Positions 21,101 to 33,702 of a stretch of DNA of 64,000 nucleotides are shown piece after piece. Every line of letters begins with the position of its first letter. Position 1 is the stretch's first letter. The stretch is from Pisaster brevispinus (taxonomy: Eukaryota; Echinodermata; Asteroidea; Forcipulatida; Asteriidae): contig JAMKCF010000019.1 in NCBI GenBank assembly GCA_023634235.1, positions 3,782,001 to 3,846,000 of the forward strand, read 5' to 3'. The position numbers and the translations under genes are program-made. Under the pieces are notes generated by a model. It saw only the letters and a program-made list of their open reading frames with translations, made no database searches and had not been told where the DNA came from.

Positions 21101-24100
21101 AATCAAGTACCATTACAACTCAATGGTGTCCTCTTTTTCCTCTTTCCTTTTTCAGCTTTCAAAATGTGCATCAATCAATTGTAATGTTTCTTAAAAAATG
21201 ATGAATGATTCGACTCAAAAACATTACTATGGTTTAACGTTGCCCCAGTTATTTAAATCTCCTGATTAGGAGACGGAGAGAGGTTTAAGCTCAAAAGTAT
21301 TCCGCCTATAAACGTCCCCTGAAAAGATAATAGAAAGAAGGGGAAGAATGTTTGGCTTCAAAACAAACTACTTGTTAATCTTTCTCTTTGGATACTCTGG
21401 TCAACTTTTAACGAAAACAAAGGATAAGGAAAGAAATGATTAAAACAAATTATGTAAACTTGACCTTTCAGAGCCAGAGATGTAGCTATTAGTTCCCTGA
21501 TATCAAGTGCAGATGGAATCACCACTACTGACACCATGAAGGCTACAAAGTAGCATAATAGTATTTTAATGAAAAGAAAAACTACAATTTATGAACTAAA
21601 ACATGATAGAATTTTTTTATTAACATTTAACACTTAAACACTTAACACTTGCTGGAAAAAAATGGATTCATTCAAATTTGTATTTACTACAGACATATGT
21701 AACTTTTAACTGAACAAATTAAAATAATGAAATAATTATTTCCATGTACATTATTTTTGTCTATACAAAAAGAGTGTCACAATGTTCATGAATGTGACAA
21801 TAAATACATGATAAATGTAAGGTAGTGTCTCCTACTAACATTCTATATAACCAAATTAGGTTTAGAATTATAATTTGTAAATTGTTATTTACGTACATTT
21901 GACATTTAACATAACTTACAAAGATTTGTTTGCGTAAGTGTATCCCCAAATACAAAAATGCAAGTTTTATAATTATTTATTAAGTTATAGCTTTAGACGA
22001 GTCATAACATTTTTGTTACTTCATTTATCTGCAATTGATGACAATATTGAATATTTGTTCATTGACTAATATTTATATTATAGGTTTTAAAAATATATAT
22101 TAATGAATTGACATGAATCTAACAAGTGTGTTGCAAAATTGAATAACTGTACATTTGACAGCACTTTCGACTTATTTAAATGAGTTTTAAAGACTAACTT
22201 AAACATAACAATGTTACAAATAACAATGATAGGCTGACAACAAACTGTCAGATTTATTTAAGCTAACACATGATTAATATTGTACATTTTTAATTAAAGA
22301 TAACAATAATGTTCATCTAATAAAATCACATGTGTAGGGGTAACAGGAACTAAACAATTTATCTCTGCTAACAATTTTTTGGGGGATTGTTAGTTCCACG
22401 GACATGAAGTCATCGCGTGATGAAGATATTGCGACCAATATCAACGTTTATGTTTTGTAATGAAAGATGTCGGTTTTTTGAAAATGCACTGGAATTCGTT
22501 AATATTTTATCTCCCCATAAATCACAAGATTATGCAATTACAATACTGGGGTTTTGTTGACAACCATATCTATTAAAAAAATAACTCATTGTAGTTGATC
22601 TTTGAATTTCAAACACAATTTAACCACTAACATCTGGAAATAAATAACTCCTAGGCCTACTGTTTGATTTAAAATTACTAACACAAATGACCATAATTTA
22701 AGGTAGCATGTTGGTACTTTAACCAATATAGAAAATTACAATATAGTTTAGAAGTATGCAGTTTGTCTAACAGTTAATAAACTTTACAATAATGATGGAG
22801 GTTTTGTAGTGTCTCCTACAAACAGTCAGTAATTAAAGTAGATTTCAAATTAAAATGTATAAATTTTATTTAAATGAAATGATATTTAATATATTCACGA
22901 TGAGTTTTCTTATGACAAGTGTTATGCTTTTAATTATAATACAGATGTTAACCTTTAGCAAATTGTGTGCTTGTGTTGCTTCAATTAAAGTCAAATGATG
23001 GCATCGTAAAGAAAATTATAAATTGATTAACATTATTATGATAAGTAGCAAAAAAATATGTTAAATACACATTAATTTATCCAACTCTAACAAGTCTATG
23101 TTTAAATTTGAATAAATTTGAGTAACTATACATTTTACAATAACTTAATGTACATGCAAAAGGTTATATACATGAAATAAGTTTTCTCAGCTAACTTTAA
23201 CACAAAAAATGTTAAAATTAACAATGATAAATTATAGGCTGTCAATATTGATAAGATACAGCAAATTAACAGAATGTTAATCCCATGAAATCAATGGTAC
23301 AGCTAATGGGTGAGATTAATGAAATTAATGTTGGGGATTGGGGCCCGCTTTAAGGCCCACGACAGAATAACAAATAAATTAGTAAAGTAGTATTGATGGA
23401 ATTTAGTTGATAATTATTAGAAAAGGTTAGACCACTAAAGTTGGGGGTTCTTTTGGGTTCAAGCCCTTTTACATAAGCCAGGCCTACACACATATACTAA
23501 CACTTTCTGTTTTACTAACTTTAGTAAAAACTAGTACTAGTACAATCAGTGAGTGTATGCCAGGCCTACATGTAATTAATCTTATGTTTTATTTTAAGTA
23601 AAACAAATTATAACAGTGGGTGGCTAGTTCTATGGGATAAGTTGTATCTACATGGACAAAGTACATGTAAATTTACCCTTTAAAAAATATTAATTATGAC
23701 TTAAAAGACATCTCAGTGAAAAACTTACTTTTAACAGTTAAATTTTTCTTACATATCTTACACTCTCATTATTATTACAATGCTAACAAGATAGTTTAGT
23801 ATGATCGTTATTGTACAAATTACAAGAAATTAATAATTTGAAATTCTAATATTTGTGGCTTAAGGGTCAAATGCAAACCTCTAGTGGTAGTTTAATTATT
23901 TGTTTTAATTAAAACCCTTATTTCAGTGAAATTACTACAACAAATTTAATGTTGGAAGTTAACCATACAATATTATCTGCATGTTATTTTGTGCAGTACT
24001 AACACGAATTTGAAATCTTGTCTTTGTTAAAAACAACTTAACCCAGCTGATTGTGTAAATTACTTTACTCTTTCTAATTTATGCGCTGTATTTGAATTAA

Positions 24101-24505
24101 TCTTAGTTAATATAATAAAACTGAAAGGGTTACACAAAAGTGCAAAATGGACTATTAATCACGAGTCCAAAAAATCTTGAGTAACGTCGGTGAAAGGAAA
24201 TATTGTGTTTCGGTTTTTAAGAAACGGGCGCTGCAGAGATTGAATGTATTTTACACGCGGTCAATGAATCCATTACGCTAATGCAAAATAGCAGCCTCGC
24301 TTTAGTAAGGTATCGTTTCGTACTTATATTGGCATATGAAAATAAAGAAATGAGTATATCTATTTAGAAGCAAATGTAAATTAATCAGTGTGTATAAAGA
24401 TCAGAATGATCCAACATTTTTACTTTGGTAATAGAATAAATAAATAAAGTTGAAATAATATTTAATATTGAAAAACCACTTAAAATGTATTTAAGAATAA
24501 TTAAT
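21101..24505. repeat. AT-rich non-coding block containing a diverged 1-kb tandem duplication
   Basis: No gene is seen. Two collinear stretches can be matched: 21822 with 22806 (gtagtgtctcctac), about 22110-22160 with 23085-23140 (tctaacaagt, gaataa.t, taact.tacatttgaca-like), and 22226 with 23228 (aacaatgat...aggctg). The offset is 984-1005 bp. Similarity is low and interrupted. Confidence 0.5.
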
Positions 24506-24897
24506 TTAAAGGCAGGGTATACTTTTGGTACTTTTCAAAGACCAGTATCCTCACTTGGTGTATCCCAACATATGAATAAAGTAACAAACCTGTGGAAATT
24601 TGGGCTTAATTGGTCATCAAAGTTGCAAGTAAATAATGAAAGAAATAAAAGCCCATAGAAATGTTTGCTTTTGGATGCCTGAGAAAGGCTTCATGCATGA
24701 AGCCTTTCTCAAGTTCAAATTTTTGGGTGAAAATAGTACTTCTTTCTCTAAAACAACATTACTTCATAAGGTGGGGGGGGGGGTTGTTTCCAACAATGTA
24801 TTATACAATCAATCAACTGCTCTCCTGTGCTCTTTACTTAGTAAGTTTTGATGTCATTAACTTGTAGAGTACTTACCAAAAGTACAACCTGCCTTAA
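24506..24897. mobile_element. TTAA-flanked MITE with central 32-bp perfect palindrome
   Basis: The left end TTAAAGGCAGGGTATACTTT and the right end AAAGTACAACCTGCCTTAA are inverted repeats, with TTAA on both sides. The interior follows a layout I remember from MITEs frequent in echinoderm genomes (caaagaccagt, tcacttggtgtatcccaaca, ttggtcatcaaagttgc, acttctttctctaaaac). At 24680-24711 there is a perfect palindrome (TGAGAAAGGCTTCATG and its complement). No coding capacity. Confidence 0.88.
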
Positions 24898-25605
24898 AGT
24901 TAAGAATATTTTTTATCCAAGATGAATATATGTATCAATAAAATGGTGGTGGAAAGTGGTAGCGCCCTCTAGCAGTAGCCAGAGAAAAAAAATAAATAAA
25001 TACATTAACCTGTGAATATTTAACTGTATAAAAAGCACTTGCATTGCAAGCATTGTGTAGTCTACAAGGGTTCTCATTATATGAGTTGAAATAAATAGTG
25101 TATTTTAAACTCTGATGGAGTAAACTGAGGGGGGGGGGGTGGCTTTTTACAAGAATGCAGAATGTTGAATCTGCTTTATGGGAATAATGAGTGTTTCTGT
25201 ATGTTAGCATTACAACGTAGAAATGGTGTATTTTGTTAATTTTGGGACAATCTTGAATGTAGTTTTAATTATTTAGTAAATTTTAACGTTAAACTTCTTA
25301 TTTAAGGCTTGTAGTCTTTAGTTTTACTTGCTAAGTACATTTGGTTTAATTATTTTAAGGTTTGTGTAGTCTTTAGTTTTACCTGCTAAGTAAATTTGGT
25401 ATAACTATTTGTTATGATTTTTGCTCTTTTCTAATGGTACAAATAAACTACTTTGAAGAGGTCACCTACATTATTTCTTCGTTGTATTTTTTCCTCCTAG
25501 CTCATGCAAAGGTCATAGTTCATAGGGCGCATCTCATTATTATTTTTTTATTTGACCTTTTCATTCTAAGGTTTAAATATAAGTTCCGAGCGATTTTTTT
25601 CAAGC
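24898..25605. other. intergenic with a 53-bp tandem duplication
   Basis: Two copies of a 53-bp unit (tttaagg.ttgt.tagtcttta, gttttac.tgctaagta.at) start at 25301 and 25354. G-runs lie near 24773-24783 and 25130-25140. No gene is seen. Confidence 0.6.
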
Positions 25606-25686
25606 GGCGATTTAGCCCAGCGGGCTAGCTCACAGCTCCCGGAATTCTGGAGCTGTGAGCTCGGGGGTTCAAATCCTGGTGGGTCC
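25606..25686 (+). repeat. tRNA-like sequence with Pol III terminator (SINE head or pseudo-tRNA)
   Basis: There is an A-box-like TAGCCCAGCGGGCTAG, a B box GGGTTCAAATCC, and then T6 immediately after GGGTCCC. An 11-bp perfect stem (CTCACAGCTCC with GGAGCTGTGAG) takes the place of the anticodon arm. The ends do not pair as an acceptor stem, so it is not a working tRNA. It is best read as a tRNA-derived retroposon or relic. Confidence 0.55.
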
Positions 25687-25733
25687 CTTTTTTACCAGTA
25701 AAAAAGAACTTTTTTTCAATTTCTTGTAAAAAA

Positions 25734-25806
25734 TGGTAGGGCTTGAACCAGGTACCTTTAGCTCAGTATGCACTCCCTCTCGCCGCTCTGCTACTGAGCT
25801 TTCATG
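25734..25806 (-). repeat. second tRNA-like sequence, opposite strand, convergent with the first
   Basis: Read on the minus strand it has an A-box-like GCTCAGTAGCAGAGCGG, a B-box-like GGTTCAAGCCC and a T6 run (A at 25728-25733 on plus) directly after its 3' end. The two Pol III-type units point at each other across about 47 bp. Acceptor pairing is again absent. Confidence 0.5.
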
Positions 25807-25979
25807 AAAATTATACGATTTTTGACCTGATGAATATTAGAATGGCCTGACTTAGAAAATTTTTCAGAAAAATTTTTCCCTGGCTGTACCCTTGGATTTT
25901 TGGCTGATCTGAGGGCTGACCAAGGGCCTTGGAGCTTGGCCTGGGGAGTAAAATTTCTAAGTGCTGAGGGGTTACCTCT

Positions 25980-26140
25980 GCTCTGAGACTCGCCGGGCTA
26001 GGAGTAGGGAGGTAGCTGGGCAGTCAGCTAGTGGGCTGGGCTGGGCTGGTTGAGATGAGGGCTCGGGGTGATGGGGTGGGAGGTAGCTGGGCAGTCAGTC
26101 AGCAAGTGGGTTGGGGAATGGCCTGATAGTTATCATGACA
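25980..26140. repeat. G-rich tandem duplication
   Basis: A 71-bp unit beginning ggtagctgggcagtcag occurs at 26011 and 26082, with many CTGGG/TGGGG words between. No gene is seen. Confidence 0.6.
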
Positions 26141-26184
26141 GTTGGGTCAATACCGATACCTGTGTAGAGGTTCATGGGACCTTG

Positions 26185-27770
26185 TGTTGGATGGATTTGA
26201 TTTAAAAGTGACACTGCAAATATTTTATGACGGCAAATAATATAAGAGTGGTAACTCTGTATTAAAGGTTTTGTAATCTTTAAAAAAAATAATAAGTTAA
26301 AGGGATGGTACTTTTAATATTGAGGTGGTTTTATTTCTGGATATAATTTGAAGGTAGGGTCTTTTTTTTTGTCTTAAAGGTGTGGTACATTTTTCAAGGA
26401 AGTTTGGATTTAAAGGCGCATTACTTTATTGTTTTGGAGGGGTTGCAGTATTTTAGAAATACATTTTAATGTTTAGTATAACTGAATGTTTTGAAGGTAT
26501 GACTGGCTGGTTAGGGTCAAATGTGTAACTTAGTGGTTAGGTTTTGGATTAGGGTTGAAGGGATGGATTTGATTTAAAGTGATAGTGCAAATATTTTATT
26601 AAGGCATTTATTTAAAGTCGTTCATGTTTTACTTTTGGATGAACCTCCCCTGCAAAAGATATTTAAAGGGTATAAATTTTGTATTACAGTTTTTGTTAAA
26701 GGGATGGAGTTTTTCATATTAAAGTAGTTTTATTTTTAGACATAATTTGAAGGTAGGGTCTTTTTTAGCCAAGGAAGTCTTGATTTAAAGGCGCGTTACT
26801 TTATTGTTTTGGAGGGCTTGCAGTATTTTAGAACACATTTTAATGTATGGTATAATTCATTGTTTTGAAGGTATGACTGGGTGGTTTGGGGCAGGGTTGG
26901 GGTATGAAGGTGTGACTTGGTGTTTAGGGTTAGGGTTAAAGGTATATTTTGGAGCTTAGGGTTAGGGTTCAGGTTGAACGGTTGGATTGATTTGATTTAA
27001 AGTAAGGCATTTGCGTTCATACTTTTTTAAAATTTAGGGTCAAACATGCCCTGCAAAATATATTTAAAGGGAGGTAATATTGTATTCATTTAAAAAAAAA
27101 GAAGTTTAAATTGGAACTTCTCATACTGAAGTGGTTTTATTTTTAGATATAATTTAAAGGTCTTTTTTGTCTTAAAGGTGTGGTACATTTTTCAAGGAAG
27201 TTTTGATTTAAAGGTGTGTTACTTTGGTGTCTTGGAGGGCTTGCAGTATTTTAGAAATTATACATTTTATGTATGATATAAATTCATTGTTTTGAAGGTA
27301 TGACTGGGTGGTTAGGGTTAGGGTTGGGGTCTGAAGACATGGCGTTTAGGTTAAAGGTATAACTTAGTGGTAAGAGTTTTGGGTTCGGGTTGAAGGGTCG
27401 GATGGATTTGACTTAAAGTGACAGTGCAAATATTTTATTAAGGCATTTATTTAAAGGCATTCATGTTTTACTTTTGGTAATTAAGGAATGAACCTGGCCT
27501 GCAAAAGATATTTAAAGGGAATACATTTTGTATTAAAGTTTGTTTTTTTGCTAAAGGGATGGAGTTTTTTCATATTGAGGTGGTTTTATTTTTAGATATA
27601 ATTTAAAGGTCTTTTTTGTCTTAAAGGTGTGGTACATTTTTCAAGGAAGTTTTGATTTAAAGGCGTGTTACTTTATTCTTTTGGAGGGTTTGCAGTATTT
27701 TAGAAATACATTTTAATGTATGATATAATTTATTGTTTTAAAGGTATGACTAAGTGGTAAGGGTGATAGG
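26185..27770. repeat. satellite of roughly 380-420 bp, four copies
   Basis: Units start at about 26189, 26571, 26983 and 27400 with GGATGGATTTGATTTAAA. In order they share tattttatt.aggcatt, gttaaagggatgg, gtggttttatttttagata, aaaggtgtggtacatttttc, aaggcg.gttactttattgtt and gaaggtatgactgggtgg. Each ends in a GGTTAGGGTTAGGGTT-like tract. Confidence 0.88.
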
Positions 27771-28671
27771 GTTTGGGGTCTGAAGGTGTGGCTAGCGGTT
27801 AGGATTGGGGTTGAAGGTATGACTAGGTGGTTAGGATTGGGGTTGAAGGCATGGGTGTTTAGGGTAGGGGTTGAAGGTATGACTAGTGGTTAGGATTGGG
27901 TTGAAGGCATGGGTGCTTAGGGTTAGGGTAGGGGTTGAAGGTATGACTAGGTGGTTAGGATTGGGTTGAAGGCATGGGTGTTTAGGGTTAGGGTAGGGGT
28001 TGAAGGTATGACTAGGTGGTTAGGATTGGGTTGAAGGCATGGGTGTTTAAGGGTAGGGGTTGAAGGTATGACTAGGTGGTTAGGATTGGGTTGAAGGCAT
28101 GGTGTTTAGGGTTAGGGTAGGGGTTGAAGGTATTACGTCCCATCCGAAGGACGAAGCAATGGTAAAGTGTCTTGCTCAAGGACACAAGTGTCACGGCTGG
28201 GGATTCGAACCCACACTCTGCTGATCAGAAACACCAGAGTTTGAATTCGGTGCTCTTAACAACTCGGCCACGACACTTCCACGAAGGGGTTGAAGGTATG
28301 ACTAGGTGGTTAGGATTGGGTTGGGTTGAAGGCATGGGTGTTTAGGGTTAGGGTTGGGGTATGGCTAGGTGGTTAGGATTGGGTTGAAGGCATGGGTGTT
28401 TAGGGTTAGGGTAGGGGTTGAAGGGTATGACTAGGTGGTTAGGATTAGGTTGAAGGCATGGGTGTTTAGGGTTAGGGTTGAAGGCATGGCTAGGTGGTTA
28501 GAATTGGGTTGAAGGCATGGGTGTTTAGGGTTAGGGTAGGGGTTGAAGGTATGACTAGGTGGTTAGGATTGGGTTGAAGGCATGGGTGTTTAGGGTAGGG
28601 GTTTAAGGTATGGCTAGGATTGGGTTGAAGGCATGGGTGTTTAGGGTTAGGGTAGGGGTTGAATGAGTTAT
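27771..28671. repeat. TTAGGG-rich minisatellite expanded from the satellite tail
   Basis: About 13-15 irregular units of roughly 57-68 bp combine ggttgaaggtatgactagg, tggttaggattgggttgaag and gcatgggtgtttagggttag. Short telomere-like (TTAGGG)2-3 tracts appear in most units, always on the plus strand. A SINE (28134-28284) is inserted into it. Confidence 0.9.
28134..28284 (-). repeat. tRNA-derived SINE inserted in the minisatellite
   Basis: Read on the minus strand: GTGTCGTGGCCGAG (A box), a class II-like long middle, GGGTTCGAATCCCC (B box), then acacttgtgtccttgagcaa and the tail ending ggatgggacg. The same sequence recurs at 53140-53490 and, degenerate, at 34255-34435. The GGCCGAG...GGTTCGAATCC layout is that of a Leu/Ser-type tRNA. 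Confidence 0.85.
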
Positions 28672-31420
28672 GGTAGTTTCAAATCCTGCTGAAGGGTTTA
28701 AAAGACCTCAAAGCATTTTTCTGCAAAAGGATTGAGAGGATTTTTAGACCATGTCACTGCGGCCATTTTTGTAGTATCACATCACTGAACGGGACCAGTC
28801 TATTTTTGTCCGTAGGGTTAGATTTCATTACTTAAATTTTGGTGCGGATTAGGATTAAATGACTTTGTTCTGAAAACAAATCTATTGTTCAAACTTTGTT
28901 CAATTGATTTTTTCTTGCATTTTATTATGCTCTATGTCTAACCACAACACATGTACAAAAGTAGCACATAAAGTAAGGGAATAAAAGAGATTTCTTGCTT
29001 TCTTTTTAGAATCATTTTATTTGACAACTCTAACTCCAAATAATATAATATAATGTTAACGATGTAATTTTAATATTATCAAAATAATAACAACAATGTT
29101 AATGGAATTGAACGAGCCCGAAAACTCATAATCTTCAGAAGAGTTATATTTTCTGCACTAGACACTTCATTTGGAAGATTCATTTTTACTATTAATTGTC
29201 AATACATAATTTACATTCATAAACTGTGGAAACTTCATTATAAGTTTAGGCACATTTTAAAGTTTACCCCCAAACCACAGTAACTCTGCTAGTTATGTTT
29301 TGCTTTTTTCAATTTTGTGGAAAGTTTTCTTGCACAATTCATTCTGGTGCAACAGTTCTAAAATTGTATGCACTTTTAATGGTATTTTTTTAGAGAAATA
29401 ATTACGTATTTCAAAGAAAATAATTAAAGTTAATTGAAGGTACTTTTGAGAGCAATAAAAACATATTTTTATGAAAAAAAGGAAATAACTGAATCCAAAC
29501 ACCTCAACCTTTAAAGGTGTCAACAAGTTATGTATTCATGTCAAGAAACTATGACGTCTGTTTTTTTTTCAGTTCTAGACATTCTGTGCATATTCATGGA
29601 TGTTATTTTGGTCAATCAAATTTAGCAGAACTTTAAACTTCTTGGCATTTATCAACAACTGATCAACTAGAGATTTCCAGATTGCAGGGAACAATGTCAC
29701 TTTCAAAATAACTACCAAATCTCACAGTTTTGTTTTCCTTATTGGGTCAAAGTTTAGTTGTTTACCAGAGCCAGTCACAAATAAGACCGAAGTTCCAAAG
29801 GAAATTTTTCACAAAAATGGTCAGCTATTAAAATAAAATTACAACTTTCTTTTAAGATCTTGTACCATTATGTATATAATACCTCTAAAGAACAATAAAT
29901 GCAAATAAATATGAGTACTTAAAATTATGTTTTATGTTCCCTTTAAACTTTAAGTTTTAAGTTTGTGAAGTAAAATAAGTGCACCTTGCAAGTATTTCAA
30001 CTTCATGATAAATTTTTATCATCCTAGTAACAATGGTCAAAAGCAGGGGAACCCCATGCTGGTCCCAGGATACCAGACCTAATATCTTTCTGAGATCTTT
30101 AGGGGCCATAACACCTCTCTTTTGGAAAAGTTTAGTCTGCCACCCCTAGAAACAGTTTATTTTCCTCCATGAAAAATGCCTAGATCTCCAACTTCATGAA
30201 TTATTGTATGCATATTGTGTGCTTGCTTGCAAATAGTGCACTTACTTTTTACAAGAACATACGTAAAATAGTGTGATACGATCAAGCAAGATGAGTCGTT
30301 TGTTGACCCAGGTCATTTTTCATTTTGTTTATACATTTGAAAAGAGCAACACCTAAGCTTTAAAACTGTTAAAACCCCGTAATGATACCACCTATGGTTC
30401 AAAATGTGTGAAAGTATAGAAACACCAAGAGAGGCGAGAGAATGAAACTGAGAGAAAAGGGGTTTAAAGTCAAGTTGTTAATCGAAAATACATCGGCACA
30501 TTTTCTTTCATTGCTAATTTTAACCCCTTTTTGAAGTTATTTATCAGGAAGAAAGTTGCCAATATAAAAGATACATTTTGGCATTTAAATTTACAAACAA
30601 ATATTTGTTGAAAATTTCACCCCTGGTAGCCTGTTTTGGCTTTTTTCTCCATACTGATATTTCCGACAAACAACTCATTTAGCTTGATCGCATCACAAAA
30701 GTAAGGTTTGTACCAGGGATGTACTTGACATCATTAAATAACATGTCTACAATTTTACACATGAAATGAACATGTTGGTTGGTTGTTCATTTATAATTCC
30801 TTGATATACACAATGCCTTGAAGACTGTGATGTTTGCAATTATGAGTTTCTCTCTCAAACTCTGAAGCTTTTAAGATTGTACTGAAAGTTATTTGCTACA
30901 CACTTTGTAGGACATCAGCTTTCTCATGCAGTGAAAAGGTTCAAGGAAACATTGTATAGATGTGACACATTAGGACACATGAAAAAGGAGAAATGTCAAG
31001 TGAACTAGCCCTCCCCTGGTGGTATCAATTTGCCCTAGGCAATGAAATCCAATGATCCATCAACGACGACATGTTTACAAAAAAAACGTATCAGTTTTTA
31101 AACCAAAGTAGCCTATATCTACCTTAATTTGCCTCAGATCTGATTTGCCTGAATGGCAATATTCAAATGGAAATTGCTGAGTTTTGGTCAAGAGAAATGC
31201 GAAAAGTTCAGCAATTTTTGGTTCTTTCACATATCATCTGATGATGAAAACACTTTCTGTTCCCAAGTTTATGGTGTAACTTGAGGTAATAACAGTCATG
31301 AGGAATACTGCTGGTTTGTACTTAAAGCCTATTGATTTATTAAAACTATATTCAAATATAAAGGGTTTTGTTAATAAAAACATGTTTTCATTTTAAAAAT
31401 CAGCTATCAATCTGTAGGGA

Positions 31421-31496
31421 TAAAACCACGCCGGCGCCCGCATGATGTCCTCAAGATGTTGTGGCATGTGGCGTAGGGGTGCCGTTCAGAATAGTG
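31421..31496 (-). other. weak exon candidate
   Basis: On the minus strand it follows an excellent acceptor (gctgtttttgcag at 31497) and stays open as HYSERHPYATCHNILRTSCG RRRGF up to a GTTTTA donor-like site. GC content is far above the surroundings. No family was recognised, and it may be part of a dispersed repeat. Confidence 0.2.
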
Positions 31497-32311
31497 CTGC
31501 AAAAACAGCCCACTTGTTTATGTTAGTGTAAAAATAGTAGTGTAAACCCAAAGGGATTTTACATACCTTTTGTGTAACTCTCACACAAATAAACTGGTGA
31601 TGTGTAGACATTGGGTTGATGATAGGCACTTGAAGGTCTCAGGAATCTACTTTTTGTGACAGGTAGATATCATCTACAGATGGCACTCCTTCAAAATACA
31701 AACAAATGGAATTCCATTTATCTTAAGACAAACAAATGTTATTTGTTATTAAGGTATATTGTAGAATGTGACTTTCAAGATTGTTATTTTAGTTATTCAG
31801 GCATTCTAAGGAAACATAAAAAGATGAATGAATTAGAAAAATGAGATGTAAAAGTTTAAAAACAATGTCATCCTTTATGTGGAGGTCTGTGTATTTTTTT
31901 AAGGAAAATTTTTGAAAAACTGTAAAAGAAGTTTTTTCCATGAACGAATTTGAAACTATTTGCTTCCCACATCCCTCCCCCCAAAAAAGCACTATCATCT
32001 TAATAAAGTTTTTAATAGATTATATTTTTTAGATAGGCTTGGTATGACTTTTTAAAAAACTTAGCTAGGCAAAAATACTCTCTGATCACTCTTACTGTTA
32101 ATGTTTTTGATACAATAAAATTACCCCAACCATGTTTTTGCCCCTACTTTTTAGAGTCTTGCGCTTCCAAGTTCCACAAGCTTGAACTAGCGACGAAATA
32201 TTATGACAAACTTGAATGCAAGAAACTATGATATATTTATCAACTAACAAATGTTTTAATGTTCAGGAGTTTCCCTTACTTTTTATTAAGGAGAGAGCAG
32301 TTATTTACCAG

Positions 32312-32406
32312 ACTCATTACACATTGTTAGGAAGCTTGTCCACTGCAGGTGTCGGACATCTAAATGGTTGATGATGTAGACCTCTGTGGAGATGACAGCC
32401 CTCGCT
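32312..32406 (-). other. weak exon candidate
   Basis: The minus strand reads gcatgatacag|CGAGGG... and is open as RAVISTEVYIINHLDVRHLQ, then WTSFLTMCNES, up to a GTAAAT donor. The composition is protein-like, but nothing nearby confirms a gene. Confidence 0.22.
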
Positions 32407-33595
32407 GTATCATGCAAACAAACAAACACAATCATCATGCACTTTAGCTTTGACATGTAAATAAGCAATCATACAAACATGAAATCAAATCTGACAGTTT
32501 AGCCTCAGCCCACCTTGAGTCTTTGTTGAACTTCTGGCCATGTCAAGAGATCGCAATATAAACACAGTGAGGAGTGTTTAAACATGGCCTGAGTAAACTG
32601 AGTCAAACTGGCTCGTGCAAGTTTGAAACCTTTTAAGTTGCAAGAGGAGCTACTTAGCCCGACATGGCTAAACTGTCAGATTTATCTCAACTTGTAAAGG
32701 TTTTTGGATGTTTTTAACAGCGAGGTGTTGATGAATGTGAATAAAAGAGTAGAGACTCAGCAGCCATTTATAACCTTGCAGGGTGGTGACCTTTATCGCA
32801 TGGCCATGACCCTACCAGTTTTAAACTGCCTTTTAAAACAGCATGTTCTCTTTATACACTCAAAGATACACTATTAACTGTAAACAAACAGCAACAGCAC
32901 CCTCGGTTTTCACTGTGAGTACAATTCTGATCAACTTCCATGGAGGAACGTTGCTGTGTGGTAAATTTTTAAATAGGTTTTGACTATGAAGGTGCTTGAA
33001 ATGTGGGAATGGTTTGCGATTTATGTCTGATGGATCAAGGTACTAACAAAAGGAATGGTGCAAGAAGTTACAAGTGGTATAGCTGGGGCTGCAGCCCTTG
33101 GGCTATTTGTGCCCATGTATTGATCTGGGTGGTTGTGTGCCAAAAGGGGCTTGGTACCCAGTTTTTGCCTAGGTGGTAGATACCCAGTGTGTGTTGTTGA
33201 TGTTTGTCTGAATTACCGCTTTGCTCAAAACAATTATTGCTATCCAATGTTTACTCTCTTTAATAAAAACCTTTTGGTTGTGACAGTTAGTCACTTAAAG
33301 TATTATATTGAGTTGGTGGTTGGTTATTATTGAATCTAAAAATCTATCTTCGATCCCTTGATTGCATATCAATGTCTTTTAAAGTGAAGGTTGATCTTTG
33401 AATATAAAAATATTTAATAGTTCTGAAGCTAATTTAGTACATCCAAAGCTAGGAACTTTTTAAGGCATTGCAAGTTAAAAAAGGAAATTCATGTTATGTT
33501 GGGGTAACTTTTGACCCAACCATAAGAGAAACACTAATGTTTCTCCCAGTTTTTGTCTAGACTAAAAACAGAAAACGTTTAGATTTAAATTGCAG

Positions 33596-33702
33596 ATGTC
33601 AGTGTCTGTAACTGTACCTTGGTTGCATCACGGGTCCCTCATTGTCAGTCCTGGTGCTCTGCTCATAAGGTCTGTAGTGACATCAATGGTTCTCTACCAT
33701 AG
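33596..33702 (+). other. candidate terminal exon encoding a Cys-rich segment
   Basis: After a clear acceptor (ttagatttaaattgcag), the second frame reads VSVCNCTLVASRVPHCQSWC, then SAHKVCSDINGSLP, and ends in TAG at 33700-33702. Cys spacing is CxC-x11-C-x3-C-x5-C. The first frame is also open and runs to a GTGAGT donor at 33704, so the frame assignment is uncertain. Confidence 0.22.

Noticed and set aside
25606..25686. Functional tRNA gene
   Set aside because: Internal boxes and a terminator are present, but the ends do not form an acceptor stem and the anticodon arm is replaced by an 11-bp stem.
28134..28284. Functional tRNA-Leu/Ser gene on the minus strand
   Set aside because: The tRNA-like part continues into a SINE body shared with two other loci in the window.
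27771..28671. True telomere end
   Set aside because: TTAGGG tracts are short, interrupted and embedded in larger units, with ordinary sequence on both sides.
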